Below, in pieces: positions 1 to 8,405 of a stretch of DNA of 64,000 bases. Both the position numbers and the translations under genes were made by a program. Below the pieces are notes generated by a model. The model made no database searches. It was given only the letters and a program-made list of their open reading frames with translations, and was not told where the DNA came from. Every line of letters starts with the position of its first letter. Positions within the stretch are counted from its first letter, which is position 1. Source of the DNA: an uncultured Bacilli bacterium (GTDB lineage: Bacteria; Bacillota_I; Bacilli_A; RF39; UBA660); contig CAKOIS010000003.1 in assembly GCA_934087065.1 (NCBI GenBank), positions 1-64,000 on the forward strand. Reading direction: 5' to 3'.

Positions 1-497
1 ATATAACTGATACTACAAATAATGTAAGAGATATTATTGAATCATTTGATATTAAAAATGATTATGAAAAAATGAAAATTATGATGTATATTTTTGAAAA
101 AGTAGATAATGGTCAAATCAATAGTAAAAATATTGCTAATCCCAATATTGGAGATAACGAAGATATTGAAATATTTACCTTTGAGAGAATTGGGTTAACT
201 AATAAAACTTGTGATATTTTACTTCAATTTTTTGCAATGGTCTTTAGAGAACTATACAAAGAAAATGTACAATATGTAGATAATCATTTTATTGGCTTAG
301 ATTATAATGAAAAAGATAAAATCATATTATCTCAGTTTGAAAAATTAAATTACAATGAGAAATTAGATGTAATTAGTGAACTTGTTATTAGATATAATAA
401 TAACTCTATGTTTAAAAATGATGAAATATATATTCCATTTAAAGATGATGTAGATGGATATGAATGGGCAAGATTAATTCAAAAATTAAAAATATAG
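1..497 (+). CDS. Hypothetical protein, 5' end outside window
   Basis: The reading frame is open from position 3 to the stop at 495-497, with no stop before the first in-window ATG at 72, so the gene most likely begins upstream of the window and about 164 residues of its C-terminus are visible. The protein is acidic and soluble, without membrane segments or a signal peptide in the visible part. I do not recognise a family. A strong terminator (519-544) follows at once, so this is the last gene of its transcript. The ATG at 72 is a possible internal start but has no clear ribosome site. Confidence 0.5.
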   Translation, partial: ITDTTNNVRDIIESFDIKNDYEKMKIMMYIFEKVDNGQINSKNIANPNIGDNEDIEIFTFERIGLTNKTCDILLQFFAMVFRELYKENVQYVDNHFIGLDYNEKDKIILSQFEKLNYNEKLDVISELVIRYNNNSMFKNDEIYIPFKDDVDGYEWARLIQKLKI

Positions 498-518
498 TAA
501 ATAGCATATAAGCAAACT

Positions 519-544
519 GAATGGAGAAATCCATTCTTTTTTTT
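519..544 (+). terminator. Rho-independent terminator
   Basis: A 7-bp perfect stem (GAATGGA / TCCATTC) with a GAAA loop is followed by eight T residues. It ends the truncated gene at 1-497 and lies only 21 bases before the start of the sigma factor gene. Confidence 0.9.
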
Positions 545-565
545 GTTTGAAAGGTGGTGTAGAAT

Positions 566-1099
566 ATGAATGAATTGATTTTAAATAATTTGAATTTAGT
601 ACATTTTGTAATAAAGAAAATGAATATCAAAATTGGAAATGATTTTGATTATGATGATTTATATCAAGTTGGAGTAATAGGTTTAATATATGCCTCAAAG
701 AATTATGATGAAAATAAACACATAACATTTTCTACATTTTCTTTTGTTTGTATAAAGAATGAAATTTTAAAATTTATTTATAAAGGTAGTTACAATGACT
801 CATTACAAGTCGAAATTTGTGATGATGTAGTATTGGAAGATACTATTAGAGATGAAAATGTTAACATAGAAGAAGAAATTATATTTAATGAAAATAATCA
901 AGAATTACATTATATTCTAGATAACTACCTTAATGAAAATGAAAGAAAAATAATAAAGATGTTATATGGAATAGATAGTAAAGTATATAAGCAAAATGAA
1001 ATATCAGAAATATTGAATATTCCTCAATATAAAGTATCAAGAATCAAAATTAGATTGTTAAAACGAATTAAGAATTGTATTAACAATCAAAAGTTTTAA
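566..1099 (+). CDS. Small sigma-70-family RNA polymerase sigma factor
   Basis: This 177-residue protein has a sigma region 2 core (about residues 25-70, with DDLYQVGVIGLIYASKNYDE and an aromatic FSTFSF segment) and a C-terminal region 4 helix-turn-helix (about 130-175, ending KVSRIKIRLLKRIK). A full region 3 is not evident, as in SigH-type or ECF-like factors. It should direct core polymerase to a special promoter set. AAGGTGGT at 551-558 fixes the ATG start. It sits between a terminator and the broken carboxypeptidase gene and has no recognisable anti-sigma partner in view. Its target regulon cannot be told from the sequence. Confidence 0.8.
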   Translation: MNELILNNLNLVHFVIKKMNIKIGNDFDYDDLYQVGVIGLIYASKNYDENKHITFSTFSFVCIKNEILKFIYKGSYNDSLQVEICDDVVLEDTIRDENVNIEEEIIFNENNQELHYILDNYLNENERKIIKMLYGIDSKVYKQNEISEILNIPQYKVSRIKIRLLKRIKNCINNQKF

Positions 1100-1202
1100 A
1101 ACTATATAGAATTGTATTTAATAAAATTTATAAAAATGTTATAATAATATCAATAAGTAGTTGATATTTGGTATATTTTTATTGTAAAACTTAAATACAA
1201 TT

Positions 1203-1739
1203 AAATTAATTAAATTTTATAATGGGCTAGATGGTCTTAAAACTGGCTTTACAGGAAATGCTGGGTACTGTTTAACAGGTTCAATGAAAAGAAATGATAT
1301 GAGACTTATTACTGTTACTATGAAGGCTCCTACAAAGGAAGACAGAAATACTGATACAATTAATATGATGGAGTATGCATATAGTATGTTTTATAAAGAT
1401 ACCCTTTTAAAGGGTGATAAAAAGTTAGGCACTATGTTTATAGATAATTCTAAAAAGAGAAAAGTTAATTATTATTTAGAAAAAGATGCGACTGTGGTTG
1501 TACCAAAAGATGTTAGAAATATAGACTATAAGTATACTATAGATTTAACTAATACTAAAGCTCCACTTAAAAAAGGGGACAAAGTAGGTACTTTAAAATT
1601 AAGTGTTAACAATGAAGAGATTTCTTATAATGTTATAGTAAATGAAGATATTTTGAAAAGTAATTTCTTTAATAGAATATTAAATTATTTTAAAGATATC
1701 TTAAATGGAAACTTAAATATTTTTCCACCTAAAGATTAA
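1203..1739 (+). pseudogene. dacF: D-alanyl-D-alanine carboxypeptidase remnant (C-terminal half)
   Basis: Reading through from about 1203 gives a PBP5-family sequence starting just before the KTG box (GLDGLKTGFTGNAGYCL), then the end of the transpeptidase domain and a PBP5 C-terminal beta domain with an amphipathic end. The catalytic SxxK and SxN motifs should lie about 200 residues further N-terminal and are absent; a stop at 1185 closes the frame upstream. The ATG at 1284 has no good ribosome site. In Bacillus, dacF lies immediately before spoIIAA; here a spoIIAA/sigF-like pair lies about 5 kb downstream, so this may be the decayed ancestral dacF. The missing half could also lie upstream of the window if the gene was split by an insertion. 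Confidence 0.75.
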
Positions 1740-1752
1740 ATTTGATTAAAGA

Positions 1753-1785
1753 GTAAATACACTATAATGTATTTGCTTTTTTTAA
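1753..1785 (+). terminator. Terminator after the carboxypeptidase remnant
   Basis: GTAAATAC pairs with GTATTTGC (one G-T pair) around an 8-base loop, followed by seven T residues. It shows that the remnant keeps its original 3' end. Confidence 0.75.
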
Positions 1786-1849
1786 TTTTTAATGATAAGA
1801 TTAGTGTAGTGTTAAAAGTATTAAATATTTGTTAGGGGTGATTAGTAAT

Positions 1850-2437
1850 ATGTATTTTCCTGAAAATATGACATTTCAATATTTCTTTTTTGGTACTTAT
1901 GTAGGTTATTTTTTGCAAGCACTACCTATATCGCTATTAGTTGGGATGGTTTATTATTTTATAAAGTTTAGAAGTGACAAAGTAACACCTAAAAGTAAAA
2001 AGATAATTTCTTTCATTTTCGTTTGTTATATTACAGGTTTGTTTTGTTTGGCTATAGGCTTGGATTTAATGGGTATAATATGGTATAAATTAATTTACCA
2101 AATGAACCCAGGTACTAAAGTGAACTGGTTAAATGGAGACTTTAATTTCACATTAGACTTTATAAGTAATATAAGTGAAGAGAATATTGGTAATTTTCTT
2201 ATGTTTTTGCCTTTTGGTATAATTTATCCGTTAACCAAAAAAGATATTAAGTGGAAAAATGTTGTTTTAAAAGGAGTTATACTTGTATTAATTATAGAAA
2301 TAATTGAGCCTGTTTTTGGTAGAGCATTTGATGTAAATGATATTTTCTTAAATACTCTAGGCGTATTAGTTTCTTCAACAATTTATGTTGTTGTTAAGGA
2401 TATCGTTAAAAAATGTAGTGAAAAACAAAGAATTTAG
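1850..2437 (+). CDS. VanZ-like membrane protein
   Basis: Five probable transmembrane segments and the typical VanZ ending (NIGNFLMFLPFGIIYPL, then FDVNDIFLNTLGVLVSS) place this 195-residue protein in the VanZ-like family. VanZ of Enterococcus gives low-level teicoplanin resistance, but most chromosomal relatives have no known role. I chose the ATG at 1850 because AGGGGTG at 1834-1840 is correctly spaced before it; a TTG at 1829 would put that ribosome site inside the gene. Confidence 0.85.
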   Translation: MYFPENMTFQYFFFGTYVGYFLQALPISLLVGMVYYFIKFRSDKVTPKSKKIISFIFVCYITGLFCLAIGLDLMGIIWYKLIYQMNPGTKVNWLNGDFNFTLDFISNISEENIGNFLMFLPFGIIYPLTKKDIKWKNVVLKGVILVLIIEIIEPVFGRAFDVNDIFLNTLGVLVSSTIYVVVKDIVKKCSEKQRI

Positions 2438-2545
2438 AGTTATGAAAGTTTATTAACGTTTTTTGTAAAATAAAAGTAAACCTTATTATTTTGATGGCTA
2501 AGAAAAATTAAAAAGTGTTATTATAATAATAGGGAGGAATTTTAA

Positions 2546-3571
2546 ATGAAATGTGTAAGCATAAATGGAGTTAAATCATTTAAATTGGAAGAAAGAAGTT
2601 GTCCGGAAAAGAGAAAAGATAAGGTTGTATTTAAAGTTAATAAATGTGGTATTTGTGGAAGTGATTTACATTATTTTGTAAATGGTGAACCAAATGGTCT
2701 TGTTATGGGACATGAGTTTTCTGGAGTTATTGTAGACCCTGGTGATAGAACTGATTTGAAAGCAGGAGACAGAATTACTGCTTTACCACTTAGTCCATGT
2801 GGAAAATGTGATGCTTGTAAAAGTGGAAATCCACAGTATTGTGTGAATACTTGGACTCATGCAACGGGGCTTAGTTTAGAAGATAGTGGAGCTTATTCTG
2901 AATACTCAAGTTGCTACAGTAATATGGCTAGGTTAATACCTGAAGAAGTAACAGATGAAGAAGCGGCTATGGTTGAACCAGCTGCAGTTAGTTTACATGC
3001 AGTAAAACTTGCTGATATAATGGTAGGTGATAAAGTTTTAATAGTAGGTGGTGGGGTAATCGGGTTACTTGCTTCAGAGTTTGCTAAAAAGGAAGGCGCT
3101 ACTTACGTATGTATGTTAGAGACAAATGAAAAACGTGGGTTAAAATCATTGTCACTAGGTTCAGTAGACGAGTTTTATAACCCGCTTGATAGTGATGTTA
3201 TTAAAACTTTGAAAGAAAAAACAAATGGAGGATTTGACAAGGTAATAGAGTGCTGTGGTAATTCGGCAGCAGTAAGTGAAGCAATAATGCTTGTTAAAAA
3301 CGGAGGTAAAATTGTTTTAGTAGGCGTTTCAATTGAACCAGTAACAGTACCACTTGTAGTATCAGTGATGGGTGAAGTAACTATGCTTGGATCAATCGCG
3401 TATAGTGAGTTTGACTTTGATAAAGTAATTGAACTAATTAAAAATAAAGATTTAAATGTAGTTAAATATATTGACAAAGTAGTATCTTTAGAAGAAGTGG
3501 AAGATGCTTGTAAGGAACTAACTAGTGGGGAGTCTAGCACAATAAAAATATTAATTGACCCTAGTAAATAA
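2546..3571 (+). CDS. Zinc-dependent medium-chain alcohol/polyol dehydrogenase
   Basis: A 341-residue MDR-superfamily dehydrogenase. The catalytic zinc ligands are visible as CGICGSD near residue 36 and GHE near residue 57; the four-cysteine structural zinc lobe (CGKCDACKSGNPQYC) is at about 87-101; the Rossmann motif is VGGGVIGLLA near 166. It should oxidise a secondary alcohol, polyol or amino alcohol with NAD(P). Threonine, sorbitol and butanediol dehydrogenases share this plan, so the substrate is open. AGGGAGG at 2531-2537 supports the start. The gene stands alone, with no sugar or amino acid pathway genes next to it. Confidence 0.85.
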   Translation: MKCVSINGVKSFKLEERSCPEKRKDKVVFKVNKCGICGSDLHYFVNGEPNGLVMGHEFSGVIVDPGDRTDLKAGDRITALPLSPCGKCDACKSGNPQYCVNTWTHATGLSLEDSGAYSEYSSCYSNMARLIPEEVTDEEAAMVEPAAVSLHAVKLADIMVGDKVLIVGGGVIGLLASEFAKKEGATYVCMLETNEKRGLKSLSLGSVDEFYNPLDSDVIKTLKEKTNGGFDKVIECCGNSAAVSEAIMLVKNGGKIVLVGVSIEPVTVPLVVSVMGEVTMLGSIAYSEFDFDKVIELIKNKDLNVVKYIDKVVSLEEVEDACKELTSGESSTIKILIDPSK

Positions 3572-3620
3572 GTACAGTCTAAAACTTTAAATTTTCATAT
3601 TTTATATTGAAAGGATAAAT

Positions 3621-3683
3621 ATGAAAAATAAATATAGAGATATAATAAATAAAATTAAAAATATAAAGATAATAAAAAAGTAG
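3621..3683 (+). CDS. Possible 20-residue basic peptide
   Basis: A short ORF (starts MKNKYRDIINKI, ends KIIKK) follows a good ribosome site (GAAAGGA at 3609-3615) in the gap between the dehydrogenase and the convergent nucleotidase. The product would be very basic and amphipathic. A terminator stem begins at its stop codon. It may be only chance coding in AT-rich DNA. Confidence 0.25.
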   Translation: MKNKYRDIINKIKNIKIIKK

Positions 3684-3708
3684 AGCACTAAAATGCTTTA
3701 CTTTATTT
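3673..3708. terminator. Bidirectional terminator between convergent genes
   Basis: AGTAGAGCA at 3679-3687 pairs with TGCTTTACT at 3694-3702 (one wobble). On the minus strand it is followed by six T residues (A-run 3673-3678), and on the plus strand by a weaker T-rich tract. The stop codon of the minus-strand nucleotidase lies in the stem. Confidence 0.7.
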
Positions 3709-4264
3709 TATGGATAATTTTATAGACATCGTTCCAACTATAAGACGTGTGTATGTTATCTCCCGTTACATCTGTGTTATATCTTGTATCCATTTTTATA
3801 ACTGGAATATACTCGCTTATGCTTCTTATGTTGTTAGGTGAGTCTTCTACCATTATTTCAACTTTTTCGTTTATAATAGTTGGGACTTTATCGTGTGGGG
3901 TAAATATAAGCTTATTATATGGTATATCATTTTTTTCTAACCAACTTTTTGTATATTCAACTTTTCCACTTCCGTCATCAACTTTACTTATTAGAAAATT
4001 TCTTGATGTAATTAAATAAATTTCGTTACCTTCACTAATTAATTTTTTTATTACTTCATTTGCAAAATTCCTTGCATGAGTATTTATAAAATAGTCTTTT
4101 CTGTGTTTATCCCAGAAAATGTTTTCTTCTTCTTTTGTTATACCGAAAATAAGAGAAAAATCGTATTCATTTGGATTTATTACATTATAGTAAAGTGTAC
4201 CATAATCTAAACAAAATTTACTATAATCAGTTAATACTCCATCAATATCAATACCTATCTTCAT
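3698..4264 (-). CDS. HAD-family 5'-nucleotidase (NT5C-like)
   Basis: The 188-residue product starts MKIGIDIDGVLTDYS, the HAD motif I with the DxD nucleophile pair, has a motif II threonine/serine (LITSRN near residue 85) and a late acidic motif (IMVEDSPNNI near 137). The overall plan fits the cytosolic deoxyribonucleotidase type, which removes phosphate from nucleoside monophosphates. The ribosome site GAGGTGC lies just before its ATG. It is divergent from the glycosyltransferase gene with only 50 bases between the two starts, and a long palindrome in that gap includes both ribosome sites. The substrate is inferred from the family only. Confidence 0.75.
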   Translation of the reverse strand: MKIGIDIDGVLTDYSKFCLDYGTLYYNVINPNEYDFSLIFGITKEEENIFWDKHRKDYFINTHARNFANEVIKKLISEGNEIYLITSRNFLISKVDDGSGKVEYTKSWLEKNDIPYNKLIFTPHDKVPTIINEKVEIMVEDSPNNIRSISEYIPVIKMDTRYNTDVTGDNIHTSYSWNDVYKIIHKIK

Positions 4265-4269
4265 AATGC

Positions 4270-4307
4270 ACCTCTAGTAATATTTTAGCATAAATTACTA
4301 GTGAGGT
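4270..4307. repeat. Inverted repeat covering both divergent ribosome sites
   Basis: CTAGTAAT (4274-4281) is matched by ATTACTAG (4294-4301), and outside these ACCT (4270-4273) is matched by AGGT (4304-4307) after a 2-base bulge. The arms carry the ribosome sites of the minus-strand nucleotidase and the plus-strand glycosyltransferase. It could be an operator or a translation-blocking hairpin on either transcript. Confidence 0.55.
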
Positions 4308-4314
4308 AAAGTAT

Positions 4315-5388
4315 ATGAAAGTTGTTGTGTATGCAATTTGTAAGAATGAAGAAGCTCACATTAAAAGATGGTATGAAAGCATGAAAGAAGCTGATGAAAT
4401 ATATGTATTAGACACTGGGTCAAGTGATAACTCAGTTAATTTACTTAAAAGTTTAGGTGTCAATGTTAAAGAGAAAAAATATGATGTTTTTAAATTTGAC
4501 GTGGCAAGAAATGATGCTTTAGAAATGGTTCCAGAGAATGTTAATATATGTGTAAGTACAGATTTAGATGAAGTTTTTACTAAAGGCTGGAGACGTGAAT
4601 TAGAAAGAATTTGGAAGTCAGATACTGACAGGGTTAAATATAATTTAAATTTTTCTTTTAATTCTGAAAATGAAGGTGTGATGTCTTATTATATTTCAAA
4701 GATACATACTAGAAAGAATTATAAATGGGTTAATAGTATCCACGAGGTGCTTGTATTTACTTTGGATAGAACAGAGAATGTCATAGAAAGTGACAAAATT
4801 AATATTAATCATTATCCTGACAGAGAAAAGAATAGAGATTTTTATTTAGATTTGCTTATTAAAGAAGTAGAGAATAACCCAAATGATGAAAGAAACCTAC
4901 ATTATTTAGGTAGAGAGTATATGTATAAGAGTGAATTTAATAAGTCTATTGATACATTAATTAAACACTATAATATTGCATCTTGGGATGAAGAAAAAGC
5001 TAGTTCTTGTAGGTATATATCTTATTGTTATGTTAATATGAAAAGACCGCTTGAAGCAGAGATGTGGATTAAAAAGTCTATAGAGATTATGCCTGAAGTT
5101 AGAGAAGGGTATGTATTGCTTGGTATGCTTTATTATGAAGAAAAAAGGTATTTAGAAAGCATTAAAGAACTCCTTAAAGCTAGTAGTATTAAAGATAAAT
5201 CTACTACTTATATAAATGAAGAATATGCTTGGAATGAAAATATTTATGATGTGTTAAGTTTAGATTATTTTTATATAAATGATATTGATAAGGCTATAGA
5301 AAATGTAAAAAAAGCAATGGAAATTAACCCTGAAAATGAAAGAATTAAGAATAACTATGAAATTATGAAAAGTGCAAAAAAAGATTAA
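4315..5388 (+). CDS. Family 2 glycosyltransferase with TPR tail
   Basis: Residues 1 to about 100 form a GT-A fold: AICKNEEAHIKRW at the start, DEIYVLDTGSSDNS for nucleotide-sugar binding, and the metal-binding acidic motif as STDLDEVF near residue 85. From about residue 190 there are several tetratricopeptide-type helical pairs (for example NPNDERNLHYLGREYM and REGYVLLGMLYYEEKRY). Proteins of this plan glycosylate proteins, peptides or other acceptors, with the TPR part probably binding the acceptor. No obvious acceptor gene lies next to it. GAGGT upstream supports the start. It is followed by a strong terminator. Confidence 0.8.
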   Translation: MKVVVYAICKNEEAHIKRWYESMKEADEIYVLDTGSSDNSVNLLKSLGVNVKEKKYDVFKFDVARNDALEMVPENVNICVSTDLDEVFTKGWRRELERIWKSDTDRVKYNLNFSFNSENEGVMSYYISKIHTRKNYKWVNSIHEVLVFTLDRTENVIESDKININHYPDREKNRDFYLDLLIKEVENNPNDERNLHYLGREYMYKSEFNKSIDTLIKHYNIASWDEEKASSCRYISYCYVNMKRPLEAEMWIKKSIEIMPEVREGYVLLGMLYYEEKRYLESIKELLKASSIKDKSTTYINEEYAWNENIYDVLSLDYFYINDIDKAIENVKKAMEINPENERIKNNYEIMKSAKKD

Positions 5389-5425
5389 ATTTGACACTTT
5401 TTCTGTAAAATTTCACGTAAAATTT

Positions 5426-5466
5426 CGCGTAAAGTCAAAATAAAAAAAGACTTTTCGCGTTTTTTG
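5426..5466 (+). terminator. Terminator after the glycosyltransferase
   Basis: CGCGTAAAGTC at 5426-5436 pairs with GACTTTTCGCG at 5449-5459 (one T-T mismatch), followed directly by seven T residues. The preceding bases contain a near repeat of GTAAAATTTC. Confidence 0.85.
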
Positions 5467-5521
5467 TCGAATAAATATATTAGAGGGGATAAAACTTAAC
5501 CTCTAGAAAGGAAGATGGAAA

Positions 5522-6859
5522 ATGAAGAAAAAAGTTTTGCTTGTTTTGGTGTTAATCATGCCAATAATTTGTAATGCAAAGGAGGAGGTGAAATATAGAT
5601 GGTACAATTATGAAGAAAGTAATGTTAATTATGTAAGTGAACCTGAAAGTGTTTGTGAGTACTTTGATAAAAGTGACTATAAATATACAGATTATGTTTA
5701 TAGCTTAACAAGTCCTGAAGAAAAAGAAGGTAGAGAAATAACTAGTGATTATAAAGATTATACTTTTTTAAGAAAATATGTTAATAAGATAGGTATTACT
5801 AGGTTTAGTGGTGCGACTGAGTATGATTTTTACGAATTAGAAGTGCTTGATAAAGATGGAAACAGTGTTGCTTATGAATTTAAAAGTTACTTAGATAATT
5901 ATTTGTTACTAAAAGACAAAGACTATAATAATCCTGCTAGAATTTTGATGTATGTTAATATGGATATAGTATTTGATAGCCCTATTGATATAGAGAATAC
6001 CAGTATTAAAATTACTTATAAGAATGTTAATGGAGAACTTAACGGAATAGACTTTAGAGCTTATATGACTGATGAGTATGTATCAAATAACTATGCAGGA
6101 TATAGTACAATTAATACTCATGTGTGTGATAATGATAAGTGTGTGTTTACAGCTAAGATAGATAAAAGACAAATGAGTACTACTGATGTAGTTGTTAAAA
6201 CTAAAGTTTATAAATATAGAGACACTTTATATAAGTGCTATGACATGGTTAAAACTTATGCTCCAGGGTATTATGAAAACTTGAGTGGATACACAAAAGA
6301 TAAAGAAGACTACATTGTTACAAATAGCTTGACTACTCAAGAAATTGATAAAATAATAAGCGAAAATATGAACTTAGTAAGTGAACAAAATAAAGAATTA
6401 ATTTCTGAAGTGACTAAGTTAAAGAGTGAACTAAATAATAAAGAAGATATACTTAAAAAGATGGCTGAATTTGAAAAGTTAGTTAAGTCTACTAGTGAAG
6501 ATAATACTGATATGCTTGATAAGTTAGCTAGTTTAGAAACTCTTATTAAAAATGACAACATTAGTTATGAAAGTGTTATTAATAAACTTAATGAATTAGA
6601 TAGTAAAAATAGTAATTTTGATATGACAGAACTTAAAGACTTTATTAAAGCTAGTCAAAAACAAGATACTTCTTTAAAAAAAGTGAATGACATTAATAAA
6701 GAAAATAAAGAAACTAAAGAAAAAATAGCTATGGTAACTAGAGAAGATGAAAGTGTTCCAGTTAAAACTAATATGTTTATTTTAGTGTTTGGAGTTATGT
6801 CTCTTCTAGTTAGTTTAGTAGTGCTTATTAAAAATGTCGTAAAATGTAGAAAGAAATAA
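5522..6859 (+). CDS. Secreted, membrane-anchored coiled-coil protein, unknown function
   Basis: The 445-residue product has an N-terminal signal peptide (LLVLVLIMPIICNA, cleavage near residue 19), an extracellular part to about residue 255 with several cysteines, a long charged coiled coil (about 265-400, rich in Lys, Glu, Asn), and one C-terminal transmembrane segment (about 413-435) followed by a Lys/Arg tail. It therefore points outward from the membrane. The ribosome site AAAGGAAG precedes the ATG; an inverted repeat TAGAGG/CCTCTA (5481-5505) lies in the leader. It is directly upstream of the sporulation operon, but nothing seen ties it to sporulation. I do not recognise the family. Confidence 0.65.
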   Translation: MKKKVLLVLVLIMPIICNAKEEVKYRWYNYEESNVNYVSEPESVCEYFDKSDYKYTDYVYSLTSPEEKEGREITSDYKDYTFLRKYVNKIGITRFSGATEYDFYELEVLDKDGNSVAYEFKSYLDNYLLLKDKDYNNPARILMYVNMDIVFDSPIDIENTSIKITYKNVNGELNGIDFRAYMTDEYVSNNYAGYSTINTHVCDNDKCVFTAKIDKRQMSTTDVVVKTKVYKYRDTLYKCYDMVKTYAPGYYENLSGYTKDKEDYIVTNSLTTQEIDKIISENMNLVSEQNKELISEVTKLKSELNNKEDILKKMAEFEKLVKSTSEDNTDMLDKLASLETLIKNDNISYESVINKLNELDSKNSNFDMTELKDFIKASQKQDTSLKKVNDINKENKETKEKIAMVTREDESVPVKTNMFILVFGVMSLLVSLVVLIKNVVKCRKK

Positions 6860-6929
6860 TTATCTAGTTATGTCGAATATGTATAAATTTAATAAAAAAT
6901 GTTCTATATTAGTTACAAGGACTGATAAT

Positions 6930-7277
6930 ATGTTAAAAATTAATATGGAGTTTAGTAAAGGAATACTGTGGATAAGATTAGATGGTTTATTAAATAAAAC
7001 TACATCTAATACATTTGATGATGAAGTTATACCTGTTATTTTAAAACATGAGATAAAGTATGTGGTTGTTAATTTAGATAAAGTTAATGTTATAGATTTA
7101 AAAGGAATAGAAAGCTTAATTTCTTTAAATGAAGTAGTAAGGTCAATGAACGGGAAGACAACTTTATGTAGTCTTACTAATAGAGAAGTAAAGAATATCT
7201 TAAATAAAAGTGAATATAATAACACTTTTTATGAAACGAGTAATGAATTAACCGCATTGGGAGTGATGAAAATATGA
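6930..7277 (+). CDS. spoIIAA: SpoIIAA-like STAS protein lacking the phosphorylated serine
   Basis: The ATG at 6930, with AAGGA just before it, gives a 115-residue protein that matches the length and start of SpoIIAA, the anti-anti-sigma factor; an in-frame ATG at 6870 has a poor ribosome site. The STAS core is clear (ILWIRLDGLLN, then VVVNLDKVNVID). In SpoIIAA the motif D-S-S-G carries the serine phosphorylated by the kinase SpoIIAB; here it reads D56-L57-K58-G59, so no serine is available. The gene overlaps the sigma factor start by 4 bases, and the spoIIAB gene that normally lies between the two is missing. The family match is good; the regulatory meaning is inferred. Confidence 0.75.
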   Translation: MLKINMEFSKGILWIRLDGLLNKTTSNTFDDEVIPVILKHEIKYVVVNLDKVNVIDLKGIESLISLNEVVRSMNGKTTLCSLTNREVKNILNKSEYNNTFYETSNELTALGVMKI

Positions 7278-7930
7278 TAATGAGTATAGAAGAGTTGTTA
7301 ACTCAAAATAAAAATTTTATTTATAAAATAGCTTCTAAATATAGTAGGTACTATAATATAGACGATTTATTTCAAGTTGGCGCAATTGGATTTATTAAAG
7401 CATACAAAAATTATAAGAAAGTTGATACTAAATTTACAACATATGCTTATAAATACGTACTTGGAGAAATAATTGAGTTTATTAAGAATGATAGAACTAT
7501 TAAAGTTAGTAGTGATAACTTAAAGCTTTTTAAACTTTATAATGAAACTAAAGAGTACTTATCTAAAGAAATGAATATGGTGCCTACGCTTTATCAAATA
7601 AGTGACTATTTGGGAGTGGACGAGATGGTTTTAGCAGATGCTATAAATAAAAGTGAGTTTGCAATAAGTTTAGAAGAAAATTTAAATAACGATGAATTTA
7701 CTTTAGAAAAAGTTGTAGGAGTAGATGATACTAACAATATTGATATGCTACTTGATTTAAAAAATGAACTATTAAAACTAAAGGAAGACGAAAGAAAAAT
7801 AATTGAGCTTAGATATTTTACAGGATATACTCAGAGTGAAGTTTCTAATATGCTTGGTATGTCGCAAGTGCAAGTTTCTAGGTGTGAAAGTAAAGTTTTA
7901 AAGAAAATAAAAGATACAATGACTGTATAA
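7274..7930 (+). CDS. sigF: Sporulation sigma factor, SigF/SigG type
   Basis: A 218-residue sigma factor with region 2 (IDDLFQVGAIGFIKAYKNY... FTTYAYKYVLGEI), a region 3 helix-turn-helix (about 105-130) and region 4 ending in QSEVSNMLGMSQVQVSR, the signature shared by SigB, SigF and SigG. Its position after an SpoIIAA-like gene and before spoVAC matches the Bacillus spoIIA-spoVA order, so SigF (early forespore) is the best guess; SigG cannot be excluded. Translation probably couples to the STAS gene through an ATGATAATG overlap. An ATG at 7280 is an alternative start. Confidence 0.8.
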   Translation: MIMSIEELLTQNKNFIYKIASKYSRYYNIDDLFQVGAIGFIKAYKNYKKVDTKFTTYAYKYVLGEIIEFIKNDRTIKVSSDNLKLFKLYNETKEYLSKEMNMVPTLYQISDYLGVDEMVLADAINKSEFAISLEENLNNDEFTLEKVVGVDDTNNIDMLLDLKNELLKLKEDERKIIELRYFTGYTQSEVSNMLGMSQVQVSRCESKVLKKIKDTMTV

Positions 7931-7970
7931 CTAAATATAACTTGTCCATATTAATAATGGGTGAGTTATT

Positions 7971-8405
7971 TTGAATTTAAAAGAATATAAGAGTATTGTA
8001 AGTAAACATTCTAAAAAAGAAGATATATTTAAAAACGTAATAGTTGCTTTTTTAGTTGGTGGACTTATGGGAGTAATTGGAGAAGGTATATTTAAGTTTT
8101 TTTGTGTTAATTTAAAGTTAACTGATAGTGAAAGCTTTATGTACTTAATGATTGTGCTCGTTGTTGTTTCTTCTATATTAACAGGACTAGGCTTTTTTGA
8201 TAAGATAGTTAGCTTTGCAAAGTGTGGGTTAATTATTCCAACTACAGGGTTTGCTCATGCAATGACTTCAAGTGCGATGGACCATAGAAGTGAAGGATTA
8301 ATTAAAGGAATTGGTAGTAACATTTTTAAAATGACAGGTTCAATAATACTATATGGTTTAGTTTTCTCTTTCTTGTTTGCGATTATAAAAGGGGTGGTAA
8401 TGTGA
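7971..8405 (+). CDS. spoVAC: Stage V sporulation protein AC
   Basis: A 144-residue membrane protein with three to four hydrophobic segments and the family hallmarks FLVGGLMGVIGEG, GLGFFDKIVSFAKCGLIIPTTGFAH and SAMDHRSEG. SpoVAC is an inner-membrane component of the SpoVA channel that moves dipicolinic acid into the forespore and out at germination. Start is TTG at 7971, placed after GGGTGAG; the upstream ATG at this site reads into an immediate stop. It is followed by spoVAD with a 4-base overlap. Confidence 0.9.
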   Translation: MNLKEYKSIVSKHSKKEDIFKNVIVAFLVGGLMGVIGEGIFKFFCVNLKLTDSESFMYLMIVLVVVSSILTGLGFFDKIVSFAKCGLIIPTTGFAHAMTSSAMDHRSEGLIKGIGSNIFKMTGSIILYGLVFSFLFAIIKGVVM

